In this document: positions 31,240-39,728 of the stretch, in pieces
Layout of the letters: every line of letters begins with the position of its first letter
Position numbering within the stretch: position 1 is the stretch's first letter
Source of the DNA: Sphingomonas sp. JC676
GTDB taxonomy: Bacteria > Pseudomonadota > Alphaproteobacteria > Sphingomonadales > Sphingomonadaceae
Direction: 5' to 3'
DNA length: 64,000 bases
Assembly (NCBI RefSeq): GCF_014489075.1
Contig: NZ_JACTGR010000005.1
Location: 390,674-454,673 of the forward strand
The notes under the pieces: generated by a model
Told to the model about the DNA's origin: nothing
The model's input: the letters and a program-made list of their open reading frames with translations, nothing else
The model's database searches: none
Program-made: the position numbers and the translations under genes

Positions 31240-32130
31240 GTGATAGGATCGATTCTCGGCGGGGCATTCCGCCTGGTGGTGCGGCGGCCGGGTTCGGTCG
31301 CGATCTGGGCGATCCTGTATCTGGTGGGAATCTTCGCGATCGGGTTGCTGCGCGTCCTCATGACGCCGGCGGGCGCGACCGGCGCCGACTGGAGTTTCAG
31401 CGGCTTCTTCGCGGCGACCGTCACCCAGCTGCTGATGCTCGGCCTGATCGCGATATTGCTGACGGCGGTGTGCCGGGCGACTCTGCACCCCTACAAGACC
31501 GGCAAATTCTATCTCCGGCTCGGCGGCAACGAGCTGCGCGTATTCGCGCTGCTGCTGATGCTGGCCATCGCCAGCGCGGTCGCGATGTTCCTGCTCGGCC
31601 TGGCCAGTCAGATGATCCTGTGGGGAATCAGCGCCGCCGTCGGCGGACCCGAGGCGATGGGACGCTGGCCGCAGGTGATCCTGGGCCTGTTGGTGGCGGG
31701 CGCGGTGATCCTGGTGCAGGTGCGGCTCTCGATCGCCTTGCCACTGACCTATCTCTACGAGCAGATCACCGTCGACGAGGCCTGGACGCTGTCGCACGGC
31801 CATTTCTGGTCTCTGTTCGGTGCCTTTGTCGCGATTTCGCTGCTGCTGCTTGCAGGCTGGATCATCGTGATGCTGATCTTCTTCTGGCCGGTCGTGCAGG
31901 CGGTGCTGCAATCCGATTTCAGTCCCGACATGCTGCTGGGCGGGGTGATGATGATGCTGGTGGTGCAAGCGATGAACCTGTCGACGCTGTCGCAGATCAT
32001 CGTGATGGCATTGGTGTTTGTCCTGATAGCCTTGGGCTTCGTGCTCGTCACCGCGACGCTGGCGAGCGTGGCGCGCGAGCTGCTGGGGCTCAAGGAGGGT
32101 CAGCTTCCCGATCTCAGCCGGCGCGGCTGA
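31240..32130 (+). CDS. Multi-span membrane protein of unknown function
   Basis: A 296-residue protein with six or seven hydrophobic helices (SVAIWAILYLVGIFAIGLL, LLMLGLIAILLTAVCRA, LLLMLAIASAVAMFLLGL, VILGLLVAGAVILVQVRL and others). The pattern RLSIALPLTYLYEQITVDEAW and LSHGHFWSLFGAFVAIS resembles membrane domains seen in glycerophosphodiester phosphodiesterase-type families, but no enzyme domain is present. It starts with GTG 27 bp after pntB and may be transcribed with it. Confidence 0.75.
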   Translation: MIGSILGGAFRLVVRRPGSVAIWAILYLVGIFAIGLLRVLMTPAGATGADWSFSGFFAATVTQLLMLGLIAILLTAVCRATLHPYKTGKFYLRLGGNELRVFALLLMLAIASAVAMFLLGLASQMILWGISAAVGGPEAMGRWPQVILGLLVAGAVILVQVRLSIALPLTYLYEQITVDEAWTLSHGHFWSLFGAFVAISLLLLAGWIIVMLIFFWPVVQAVLQSDFSPDMLLGGVMMMLVVQAMNLSTLSQIIVMALVFVLIALGFVLVTATLASVARELLGLKEGQLPDLSRRG

Positions 32131-32186
32131 GATCGACTGATCCGCATTGGAGATTTCGACGATCCGGCCTGGCGCCGGACGCACGG

Positions 32187-32232
32187 ATTCCTCCGAAATG
32201 GAGGAAATCCGACTCCGCCATTTCGGAGGAAT
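32187..32232. repeat. Perfect 15 bp inverted repeat upstream of the MarR-like gene
   Basis: attcctccgaaatgg at 32187-32201 recurs inverted as ccatttcggaggaat at 32218-32232, with a 16-base spacer. It lies 38 bp before the MarR-like start, so it could be an operator for a dimeric regulator or form an RNA hairpin in the leader or after the preceding gene. No T-run follows, so a standard terminator is less likely. Confidence 0.8.
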
Positions 32233-32270
32233 GCGGCATCAAGGAACAGAAGACGAACTCTGGGGTGCCG

Positions 32271-33224
32271 ATGACGAACTTCGCGATTCCGCCGCAGGGC
32301 GCCGTGCCGCCCTACGCGCTGGCGATACCGCATGCGCTGTTGATCGCCGATGGCGAGGTGGAGGGCGACGCAGCGCAGGAAGCATTGGAGCTTGCCGGTT
32401 TTCGCACGCGCGTGCGGTTGAGCTTTGCGCAGGCCGCGCGCGAACTTTCGAGCTATGACGGAATCGACCTGATCATGATCGAGGCTGCAAGCGCCCCCAA
32501 AGCCTTGCTCGATATCGTATTCGCCCGCGCCGACACGGTGGCGCGAGAGCGAGCGCTTGCGGTTATCGCCACGATATTGCCCGAACAGATCGATACCGCG
32601 GCAGGTCAGCTGAGCGGCCCCAGGGCGCAGCTTCTATGCGGCCCGCGCGCATCGGAGCGCGTGAGTGCGGCCGCGCTCTCGCGATGGTATGCGCGTGGCG
32701 CGCTCAACGACGCAGCGCGTGACACCGAGTCGGTGCGGCTCCAGCGGCTGAACGAGGAAGTCGCGCGGATCGCCGATACGCTGGCGCGATTGACACGCGG
32801 CGAAGATGGCCAGCGGCGGGCGGGCGTGCGCGACACGGGCAACGGCTATCGCGGCCCGGACGAAGACAAGGCTGGCGAGGCAACCGCCCGGGAAATCCGC
32901 GCCGTGATCCGCTCGCGGCGGATGCGGGCGCAATTTTTCACGGACGAGCTCTTCGCCGATCCGGCCTGGGATATGCTGCTCGACTTGTTCGCAGCCGAAC
33001 TGGAGCGGCGGCGCGTTTCGGTCTCCAGCCTGTGCATCGCCGCTGCGGTGCCCCCAACGACCGCGCTGCGCTGGATCGGGTCACTGCACGATGCGGGGCT
33101 GTTCGAACGGCACGCCGACCCAAGCGATCGCCGCCGCGCCTATATCGCGCTCAGCCAGAAGGCGATGGACGGCATGCGCAGCTATGTGAGCGCAGTGAAA
33201 CGCGCGGGGCTGAGCCTGGTTTGA
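32271..33224 (+). CDS. Winged-helix (MarR-like) regulator with receiver-like N-terminus
   Basis: A 317-residue protein. The C-terminal 110 residues form a MarR-like winged helix: AELERRRVSVSSLCIAAAVP, TALRWIGSLHDAGLFER, HADPSDRRRAYIALSQKAMD, the last being the wing. The N-terminal half (LLIADGEVEGDAAQEALELA, DGIDLIMIEA, ALAVIATILPEQID) resembles a degenerate receiver-like alpha/beta domain without a clear phospho-acceptor. This combination is common in sphingomonads. The ATG at 32271 is preceded by a perfect inverted repeat that may be its own operator. Confidence 0.8.
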   Translation: MTNFAIPPQGAVPPYALAIPHALLIADGEVEGDAAQEALELAGFRTRVRLSFAQAARELSSYDGIDLIMIEAASAPKALLDIVFARADTVARERALAVIATILPEQIDTAAGQLSGPRAQLLCGPRASERVSAAALSRWYARGALNDAARDTESVRLQRLNEEVARIADTLARLTRGEDGQRRAGVRDTGNGYRGPDEDKAGEATAREIRAVIRSRRMRAQFFTDELFADPAWDMLLDLFAAELERRRVSVSSLCIAAAVPPTTALRWIGSLHDAGLFERHADPSDRRRAYIALSQKAMDGMRSYVSAVKRAGLSLV

Positions 33225-33303
33225 CGACGAGGCCCTTGCCCTTGGGCGCTGGCTTTGGCATCGCGGCCTGCGCATCGCCGCGCTTTGGTAGCGGCAATGC
33301 CGC

Positions 33304-33379
33304 GGGCGGTTAGCTCAGTTGGTAGAGCATCTCGTTTACACCGAGAGGGTCGGCGGTTCGAGCCCGTCACCGCCCACCA
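33304..33379 (+). tRNA. tRNA-Val (anticodon TAC)
   Basis: A full cloverleaf: acceptor gggcggt pairs with accgccc, the D-arm is gctcagttggtagagc, the anticodon stem tctcg/cgaga encloses tttacac (anticodon TAC), and the T-arm carries ggttcgagc. The 3' CCA is encoded (33377-33379). Confidence 0.96.
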
Positions 33380-33462
33380 CTCCCCGGTTCGTTGTCGAGC
33401 GCAGATAAAGTGACTTATCCGGACACTAAGGCCGCCTCATCGGACGTTCACGACAGCATGCC

Positions 33463-34083
33463 TTAAGCCGCGATAGTGCTTGCTTGCGTGATGAAGGGGG
33501 CGACAGCAGCGACGGCCCGCTCGACATAAAACGCCTTCTCTCCGACCGGTGCGGCATAGTGAATCGCCTCCTCGGCATTGCGCATGGAAGCGCCGCGCGC
33601 GATCACCCAGGTCGCCAGATATTGTGAGGCGAGGCAGCCTCCAGCGGTTGCAACATTGCCGTGGGCGACAAAGGGAGCATCGATCACCTTCACGCCCGCC
33701 TCGATCACCCAGGGTTTGGTAGTCAGGTCGGTGCAGGCAGGCAGGTCGCCGATCAGCCCCAGCTTCGCGAGCAGCAAGGTACCCGAACATTGCGCGCCGA
33801 CGAGTTGGCGCGAAGGGTCGAGCCTGATCCGGGACAGCAGGTCCAGGTCGGCCGCGATGTCGCGGGTTTTGTTTCCGCTGCCGATCAGGACCACATCGGC
33901 TTCGGCTGCAAATTCCAAAGGCTTCTGACGCCGAACCGTAACACCGTTCAGGGAGGTAACGTGCTCGGTCGGCGATGTGATGTGCGCTGCCCAACCGTGC
34001 GCCTTCATGCGGTTGAGAATTGCTGCCGCGATGAAAGAGTCCATTTCATTGAACCCGTCGAACGTCAGAACCGCAATCTGCAC
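33463..34083 (-). CDS. DJ-1/PfpI family protein
   Basis: A 206-residue protein of the glutamine amidotransferase-like DJ-1/PfpI fold. It starts MQIAVLTFDGFNEMDSF, with a conserved acidic residue in the first loop, and has the nucleophile elbow in LVGAQCSGTLLLAKLGL (Cys). ATAGGCLASQYLATWVI closes the core. Members include chaperones, glyoxalases and the sensor halves of AraC regulators; which applies is unclear. It lies between tRNA-Val and the LysR pair. Confidence 0.85.
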   Translation of the reverse strand: MQIAVLTFDGFNEMDSFIAAAILNRMKAHGWAAHITSPTEHVTSLNGVTVRRQKPLEFAAEADVVLIGSGNKTRDIAADLDLLSRIRLDPSRQLVGAQCSGTLLLAKLGLIGDLPACTDLTTKPWVIEAGVKVIDAPFVAHGNVATAGGCLASQYLATWVIARGASMRNAEEAIHYAAPVGEKAFYVERAVAAVAPFITQASTIAA

Positions 34084-34156
34084 TACCGCCTCCTCTGGCG
34101 ACTTTTTGAATGGCTGACCTAGTGCTGGGCAGGCCGAAATGCACCACCCCCGACAA

Positions 34157-35098
34157 TCATTCGGCCGGATTCTCGCCGGCGATCGTCGCCGGTGCGAGGT
34201 CGTCGAGATCCCGCAAGGTCTTGCGCAGTCGCGGCGTCATCCAATCGATGAACGCGCGCACCTTCAACGGCAACAGGCCCTGACGGACATATACGAGATG
34301 CACGGGAAACGTCTGACCCTCATATGCATCGAGTATCGTGACCAGAGCACCGGACCGCAGCTCGTTCAGGGCCTGATAGCTCGGCGCGCGCGCGATACCC
34401 AAGCCGCGCACCGCCGCGGCGACCGCGGCGGTGCTTGTATTCGCGAAAAGGCGGATGTTCGGCGTTCCCTGGATCTTGCGACCATCGCGCTCATAAAGCC
34501 ACGCCGTCTCCCCCAACCCGATGAAAGCGGCGGCATCATGGTCGGCAAGCTCTTCCGGGCTGGAAGGGCAGCCCTTGCGCGCAAGATAGTCCGGGCTCGC
34601 GCAGGTCAGCAGGCGGAAGTCACCGACCTTCACCGCGTAAAGCGAACTGTCGGTGAGATTTCCCAGCCGGACGCCGACGTCGACATGTTCGTCGACGAGG
34701 TGCACGACGCGATCGAGGGATAGTACGTTTAACGTGATCTCCGGATGTTCGCCCAGAAATTCGTAGGCGAGCGGCAGCACGCGCTGCCGGCCGAACGCCA
34801 GCGGCACCGTGATCGACAGCGTGCCTCTTGGGACCTCATATTCACCCGATGCGCGGAGCTCGGCATCCTTGATCTGCGCGACGATCTGGCGGGCGGCCTC
34901 GACATAGTCACGGCCCGCATCGGTCAGCTGGACGTTCCGGCTGGTCCGGATGAGGATCCGCGTGCCGAGATGGCGTTCGAGCTCCGCGACTTTTCTGCTG
35001 ACGCTTGGCAGTGGCGCGCTCAGCTTGCGGCTTCCTGCCGACAAACTGCCGGTATCGACGACCGCCAGCAACACCTGCATCGCATCAAGACGGTCCAT
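34157..35098 (-). CDS. LysR-family regulator, tandem copy A
   Basis: A 313-residue regulator. The N-terminal winged helix (MDRLDAMQVLLAVVDTGSLS, KLSAPLPSVSRKVAELERHL, TRNV-like RTSRNVQLTDAG) is followed by a substrate-binding-type effector domain ending PLKVRAFIDWMTPRLRKTL. It is a close paralogue of the next gene, equal in length and aligning without visible gaps, with most differences in the middle of the effector domain (for example AAAFIGLGETAWLYERDGRK here). Being close to the acyl-CoA operon, it may control it. Confidence 0.92.
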   Translation of the reverse strand: MDRLDAMQVLLAVVDTGSLSAGSRKLSAPLPSVSRKVAELERHLGTRILIRTSRNVQLTDAGRDYVEAARQIVAQIKDAELRASGEYEVPRGTLSITVPLAFGRQRVLPLAYEFLGEHPEITLNVLSLDRVVHLVDEHVDVGVRLGNLTDSSLYAVKVGDFRLLTCASPDYLARKGCPSSPEELADHDAAAFIGLGETAWLYERDGRKIQGTPNIRLFANTSTAAVAAAVRGLGIARAPSYQALNELRSGALVTILDAYEGQTFPVHLVYVRQGLLPLKVRAFIDWMTPRLRKTLRDLDDLAPATIAGENPAE

Positions 35099-35200
35099 GA
35101 GGCCCTCATTCGTCCGTGCCGGCTGACAATAGTCCCATCGGCGCCAGACGCATAGAAGGGGCGCGAGAGCGCGCTTCCCTGGTTTCGATTGCGCGGCTGT

Positions 35201-36142
35201 CTAACCTTTCGGGCGATTTTCTGCCGGCGTGACGTCGGCGAGGTCTTTCAGAGCCTTCCGCAACCGCGGCGTCATCCAATCGATGAAGGCGCGCACCTTC
35301 AGTGGCAACAGGCCCTGACGGATGTAGACGAGATGGATGGGAAACGACTGGCTCGCATATTCGTCGAGTATGGTGACCAAGGCCCCGGAACGCAGGTGGC
35401 CCGCGACCTGATAGCTGGGCGCGCGGGTGATGCCGATGCCGCGCACTGCGGCGTTGACCGCATCGGCGGTCGTGCTCGCGCAAAAGCGCACATTCGGCTT
35501 CGCTTCGATTCTCCGGCCGTTGGCGCGATATACCCAGCCCGGCCAGGCGATGTTGACGAATTGGTCGAACGTGGCGACGTCATGGTCGACGAGATCCTCG
35601 GGGCTCGACGGACGGCCCTTGCGCGCCAGATAGTCGGGACTGGCGCATGTCAGGATGCTGACATCGCCGACTTTGACCGCATAGAGCGAGTTGTCGGAAA
35701 GCCTTCCCCACCCGACGCCGACATCGACACGCTCTTCGACGAAATGCACGACGCGATCGACCGAGAGAACGTTCAGCGTGATCTCGGGATGTTCGTGCAG
35801 GAACTCATGGGCCAGCGGCAGGACATGGTTCCGGCCAAATGAGGTGGGCACGGCGATCGTCAGCGAGCCTCTTGGGGTCTCATATTCACCCGATGCCCGA
35901 AGCTCCGCGTCCTCGATTTGCGCGACGATCTGGCGGGCCGCATCGACATAGTCGCGGCCCGCGTCGGTGAGCTGGACGTTGCGGCTGGTCCGGATGAGAA
36001 GACGCGTGCCGAGATGGCGCTCGAGATCCGCGACTTTGCGGCTGACACTTGGCAGTGGCGCGCTCAGCTTGCGGCTTCCTGCCGACAAGCTGCCGGCGTC
36101 GACCACCGCCAGTAAGACCTGCATCGCGTCGAGACGGTCCAT
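35201..36142 (-). CDS. LysR-family regulator, tandem copy B
   Basis: A 313-residue LysR regulator nearly identical to the preceding copy in its DNA-binding domain (first 70 residues differ at only a few positions, such as DAGSLS for DTGSLS and VADLERHL for VAELERHL). The effector domain differs more, with ATFDQFVNIAWPGWVYRANG where copy A reads differently. The pair looks like a recent tandem duplication with shifting ligand specificity. It is transcribed in the same direction as the catabolic operon upstream, with 80 bp to the nearest gene. Confidence 0.92.
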   Translation of the reverse strand: MDRLDAMQVLLAVVDAGSLSAGSRKLSAPLPSVSRKVADLERHLGTRLLIRTSRNVQLTDAGRDYVDAARQIVAQIEDAELRASGEYETPRGSLTIAVPTSFGRNHVLPLAHEFLHEHPEITLNVLSVDRVVHFVEERVDVGVGWGRLSDNSLYAVKVGDVSILTCASPDYLARKGRPSSPEDLVDHDVATFDQFVNIAWPGWVYRANGRRIEAKPNVRFCASTTADAVNAAVRGIGITRAPSYQVAGHLRSGALVTILDEYASQSFPIHLVYIRQGLLPLKVRAFIDWMTPRLRKALKDLADVTPAENRPKG

Positions 36143-36222
36143 AAGGCCCTCTATCGTCCATGCCGGCTGATAATAGCTCCTTCGGGGCAGGCCGGATAGA
36201 AGGTATTAAGGCATTCAAATTT

Positions 36223-36939
36223 CTAGGAGAATCTTACATTATCGATGTCGATCGATACCATCAGCAGATCGTCGACGGGCCGATCCTCCGGTCCCCGGAC
36301 ATAGGCGCGCCGCCGCGTCGGGACGCGAATGCCCTGGACGTCGATATAGTTGCCAATCAGCTGGGCGGCAGGAAAGCCGCCGGCAATATCGACGCGATAG
36401 TCGTGCCGCCTCAGATCGAGCGCCTCGTCGAAATAGAATTCCTGCATCCGGCTGTGCGTGACCATGCCGCCGGGGAAGAAGGCGCGCAGCACGCGCCATT
36501 CTTCCTCGCCTTCGCGCCAGGGATCGAGCTCGCGGACCTCGACGCCATCCATCGCCAGGAGGAAAGGCGAGTTGAGATAGAGCCACATCGCATAGCCGTT
36601 GAAATAGGCGCGATGGAGCGGCCCCCAGGGCGTGTTCAATCCATGCCCAGCGAACAGCGAAGGGAGATCACGACTTTCAGCGACGACCGGCCCGTCGGTC
36701 TTTTCGACGGCGATCCGGTCGGCGGTGAAGCTGGTTCGCTGGTCGGGCCCACCGAATGGCGACACCGACGCCTGCTGCTTGTGCAGCCAGGCGGTCATAT
36801 GCCGCCGCGTCGTGTCGGCCGGCAGGCCCTTGAGCGGGAAGAGCCCGCCGGTGGTGACGATTGTGGCTTCGACCCGCTCGAACGCCTTGCGCCGCGCGAG
36901 TCCGCCATGTGCCTCGATCACATCGTCCAACAGCGCCAT
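36223..36939 (-). CDS. Unknown protein, last gene of the acyl-CoA operon
   Basis: A 238-residue soluble protein of unknown function. It has no signal peptide; motifs include ALLDDVIEAHGGLARRKAFE at the start, and NGYAMWLYLNSPFLLAMDGV and GIRVPTRRRAYVRGPEDRPV later. The start HGG-x-x-R pattern and the beta-rich body resemble LolA-like outer-membrane-lipoprotein carrier folds, but this is only an impression. The ATG at 36939 follows GAGGAG. Only 31 bp separate it from the dehydrogenase gene, so it belongs to the same operon. Confidence 0.72.
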   Translation of the reverse strand: MALLDDVIEAHGGLARRKAFERVEATIVTTGGLFPLKGLPADTTRRHMTAWLHKQQASVSPFGGPDQRTSFTADRIAVEKTDGPVVAESRDLPSLFAGHGLNTPWGPLHRAYFNGYAMWLYLNSPFLLAMDGVEVRELDPWREGEEEWRVLRAFFPGGMVTHSRMQEFYFDEALDLRRHDYRVDIAGGFPAAQLIGNYIDVQGIRVPTRRRAYVRGPEDRPVDDLLMVSIDIDNVRFS

Positions 36940-36970
36940 CGTGAAGCTCCTCATCGTGCTCGGTCTGGGA

Positions 36971-37945
36971 TCAGGCTGCCTTAGCGTCTGGCGACGCGAC
37001 GGTCTGCGGATGCCCCGCGCGCAGTTCGAGGAGGCCGATCAGCAGCGCGTCGCGCTCCGCCTCGAGTTCCGCGATGGTGCGCGACCCGACCTCTTCATGG
37101 ACGCTGTCGATGAGCCGGCGCTGGACCTCCGGGGTCAGTTCCGGCGAACCGAGGCTCTTCCACGAGGTCGTCATCGGTCCGGCGAACTGCTCGAAGAAAT
37201 GCTCGATGCCGCCCGGCCCGCCACCGAGGTGATTGAGCATCATATTGCCCATCAGGCCCCAGCGCAGGCCAGGTCCCCAGGACAAGGCGGTATCGACATC
37301 CGCGGCGCTCAGCACGCCTTCGGTGACGAGGTAATAGACCTCGCGCGCAAGGGCGCCCTGGAGGCGATTGGCGACATGGCCCGGCATTTCCTTGTTGAGG
37401 CGCACCGTGCGCCGTCCGATCGCGGTGTAGAATTCGTCCGCACGGCGGATCGCGTCCGGCGACGTCTTGGTCCCGCCGACCAGCTCGACCAGCGGAATGA
37501 GATGCGGCGGATTGAACGGGTGGCCGATGATGCAACGCTCGGGGTGGAACGCGGCGCCGACCTGGATCTGGCTCATGGGGAGTCCCGAGGAGCTCGATGC
37601 GATGATGACGTCGCGCGGCAGCAGTGCGTCGAGTTGCCCGTATAGCTTCCGCTTGAAATCGAGCCGCTCGGGCCCGTTTTCCTGCACGAAGTCGGCTTCG
37701 GCCAGCGCCTCATCGAGGTCGGCAGTGAAGGAGAGGTTCGCCTGCGACGCGCCGGGCGTGAGCCCCAGCTGCTCGAGCGCCGGCCACGCGTCCTGTACGA
37801 ATTTGCGCAGCGCTGCTTCCGCGTTCGGCGCGGGGTCGGTCGCAACCACCTTGAACCCCTTGGCGAGGTACAGGGCGGCCCAGCTCGCGCCGATGACACC
37901 CGTGCCGACCACGGTGATGCTGTGAATAGGCTTGTTGTAGGTCAT
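36971..37945 (-). CDS. 3-hydroxyacyl-CoA dehydrogenase-like NAD-dependent enzyme
   Basis: A 324-residue short-form hydroxyacyl dehydrogenase. The Rossmann motif ITVVGTGVIGASWAALYLAK opens the NAD domain, ADFVQENGPERLDFKRKLY and the catalytic histidine in GHPFNPPHLIPLVELV follow, and the C-terminal dimerisation domain starts near GHVANRLQGALAREVYYLV. The size and wording fit both 3-hydroxybutyryl-CoA and L-carnitine dehydrogenases, so the exact substrate is open. GGAGA precedes the ATG. It sits in an operon with crotonases and a CoA-transferase, consistent with the oxidation step after hydration. Confidence 0.88.
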   Translation of the reverse strand: MTYNKPIHSITVVGTGVIGASWAALYLAKGFKVVATDPAPNAEAALRKFVQDAWPALEQLGLTPGASQANLSFTADLDEALAEADFVQENGPERLDFKRKLYGQLDALLPRDVIIASSSSGLPMSQIQVGAAFHPERCIIGHPFNPPHLIPLVELVGGTKTSPDAIRRADEFYTAIGRRTVRLNKEMPGHVANRLQGALAREVYYLVTEGVLSAADVDTALSWGPGLRWGLMGNMMLNHLGGGPGGIEHFFEQFAGPMTTSWKSLGSPELTPEVQRRLIDSVHEEVGSRTIAELEAERDALLIGLLELRAGHPQTVASPDAKAA

Positions 37946-37965
37946 GTCAGGTCTCCGATGTTTGA

Positions 37966-38877
37966 TTAGATTTCGGCGTAGGCGATGCCCGCCAGATTGC
38001 CCTGCGCGCCAAGGAGCGTGCGCTTGTTCGATCCATCGAGATCGGCGGCGTAGACGGAGCCGCCCAGGTCGGTGACGAACATCCGGTTGCCGGGAACGTC
38101 GAGGGCGATGCCGATGCCCTCCATCAGGTGCGTGACGAGCACCTGAGGTGCCGCATCGGCCTCGTCGATCGCCGCGCAGTTTACGGTGTTGCCGTTCGGC
38201 GGGTCGCCGCGGTCGGTCCAGTAGAGAATGCGATTGTCGACATCGAGTTCGAGATCGATTGGCTCCGGCAGGCCGTCGAACAGGGTTTCGACGTCCGAAC
38301 GGCTGGCCGGGCTCTCGCCGCAAGGCACCTCGATATTGGCGCGCAGGATGCGACCGACATTGGCGTTGTCGCCGCCCTTCTGCGTCCAGTAGAATTTGCC
38401 GCCGACGGGATCGACGGTGATCCCAACGCACCAGCGCGTCTGGTCCGCGCGATCGGCGTCGCCATGGCCGGTCTCGATTAGCGTCTCGACATGCGAGCCG
38501 TCGAGGTTCGCGCGCATCACGCGCATGCCTTCGCGATCCGACCAGTAGAGCTTGCCGCCGGTCTTATCGAGATGGACCTGCTTCGGCGTGTGCGCCACCC
38601 CCGGCGGAATGATCACCATGCGGTTCCCACCGTCGAGATTGGCGCGCTCGATCGAGCCGTCGTTTCGGCTCGGAACGCCCATATTGGTCCAGTAGATATG
38701 GCCGGCCTCGACATCGACCGCGATGCCGTCGGGAAGACGGCAATCGCTGACGATCATCCGGCGGTCGGAGCCGTCGGGGTTCATCGTGTGGATCCGGCCG
38801 CCGCTCAATTCGAGCAGGAACAGGCGACCTGATCGGACGCGGTCGGGTGCGGACCTGATTGGCTGGTAAGCGGTCAT
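37966..38877 (-). CDS. YWTD-type six-bladed beta-propeller protein
   Basis: A 303-residue protein without signal peptide, built of LDL-receptor YWTD repeats: GHIYWTNMG, GKLYWSDREG, GKFYWTQKGG and RILYWTDRGD, each followed by an RANLDG-type strand. This is a single six-bladed propeller. Related bacterial propellers of the SMP-30/gluconolactonase group hydrolyse lactones, but the metal ligands of SMP-30 were not identified here. Its place between a hydroxyacyl dehydrogenase and a crotonase suggests a step in the same pathway, for example lactone or ester opening. Some databases name such proteins after the neighbouring dehydrogenase. Confidence 0.85.
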   Translation of the reverse strand: MTAYQPIRSAPDRVRSGRLFLLELSGGRIHTMNPDGSDRRMIVSDCRLPDGIAVDVEAGHIYWTNMGVPSRNDGSIERANLDGGNRMVIIPPGVAHTPKQVHLDKTGGKLYWSDREGMRVMRANLDGSHVETLIETGHGDADRADQTRWCVGITVDPVGGKFYWTQKGGDNANVGRILRANIEVPCGESPASRSDVETLFDGLPEPIDLELDVDNRILYWTDRGDPPNGNTVNCAAIDEADAAPQVLVTHLMEGIGIALDVPGNRMFVTDLGGSVYAADLDGSNKRTLLGAQGNLAGIAYAEI

Positions 38878-38910
38878 GAGATGCTCCTTTATGGCAACGG
38901 CGACGCGGGC

Positions 38911-39696
38911 CTACTCGGCCGCGACGCGCGCCGGGGTCTGGTTGAAGTTGGGCGGGCGCTTCTCGAGGAAGGCCGAGAATGCTTCCTGGGCCTCGGCCCC
39001 GCGGACGCGCTGAGCGAATTCCTGCCCCTCGATCCCCGCAGCTTCCCGAACCGGGCCGAGCGACGCGTGCTTGATCAGCCGCTTGGATGCGCGGAGCGCG
39101 CCCCGCGGCTTTGCCGCAAGCTTCCGAGCGGTTGCGGTGGCGGTCGTCAGCAAATCCGCATCCGGCACGACGCGCGTCACGAGTCCCAGCTCGACTGCAT
39201 GCTGCGCCGTGAAAGGCTCGCCGAGCAGGAACAGCTCCGCCGCGCGAAGGTGGCCGACGCGCGCCGGGATCGAGAAGCTGGAGCCGAACTCCGGAACCAG
39301 GGCCAGGTTGATGAACGGAATCTGGAAGCGCGTGTTCTCGGCGGCATAAACGAAGTCGCAGTGCGTCAGCATCGTCGTGCCGCCGCCGACGGCAACGCCA
39401 TTCACCGCCGCAACGATCGGTTTGCTGAACGCGATGAAGGCGTCCGTCAGGAGTCCCTGCGGCGAGCCGCCAGCCGCGGGCGGATTGCTCAGGAAATCCT
39501 GGATGTCGTTGCCGGCGGTGAAGGAGCCGCCAGCGCCGTGCCAGAGCACGATACGGACCGCATCGTCCCGGTCCGCCTCGGCGAGGATCTCGGCGAGGCG
39601 GGTGTACATGGCGCTGGTCATGGCGTTCTTCTTGTCGGGGCGATTCAGCTCGACCCGCAGGATGCCTTCGGAAAATTCGGTATTGATGTCGCTCAT
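38911..39696 (-). CDS. Enoyl-CoA hydratase/isomerase family protein (copy 1)
   Basis: A 261-residue crotonase. The oxyanion-hole segments are GGSFTAGNDIQDF and AVNGVAVGGGTTMLTHCDFV, followed by FQIPFINLALVPEFGSSFSI and AELFLLGEPFTAQHAVELGL. The PEFGSS wording is more like the isomerase/dienoyl branch than classical hydratase, so a double-bond shift is possible. AAGGAAG lies before the ATG. It differs clearly from the second crotonase of the operon. Confidence 0.9.
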   Translation of the reverse strand: MSDINTEFSEGILRVELNRPDKKNAMTSAMYTRLAEILAEADRDDAVRIVLWHGAGGSFTAGNDIQDFLSNPPAAGGSPQGLLTDAFIAFSKPIVAAVNGVAVGGGTTMLTHCDFVYAAENTRFQIPFINLALVPEFGSSFSIPARVGHLRAAELFLLGEPFTAQHAVELGLVTRVVPDADLLTTATATARKLAAKPRGALRASKRLIKHASLGPVREAAGIEGQEFAQRVRGAEAQEAFSAFLEKRPPNFNQTPARVAAE

Positions 39697-39728
39697 TGTC
39701 TGCTTCCTTGTGTGAGGCTCTTGCCGGC

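Noticed and set aside
29938..32184. 748-codon minus-strand frame across pntB and the membrane protein
   Set aside because: Antisense to pntB with repetitive Gln/Arg/His-rich composition; no domain is visible.
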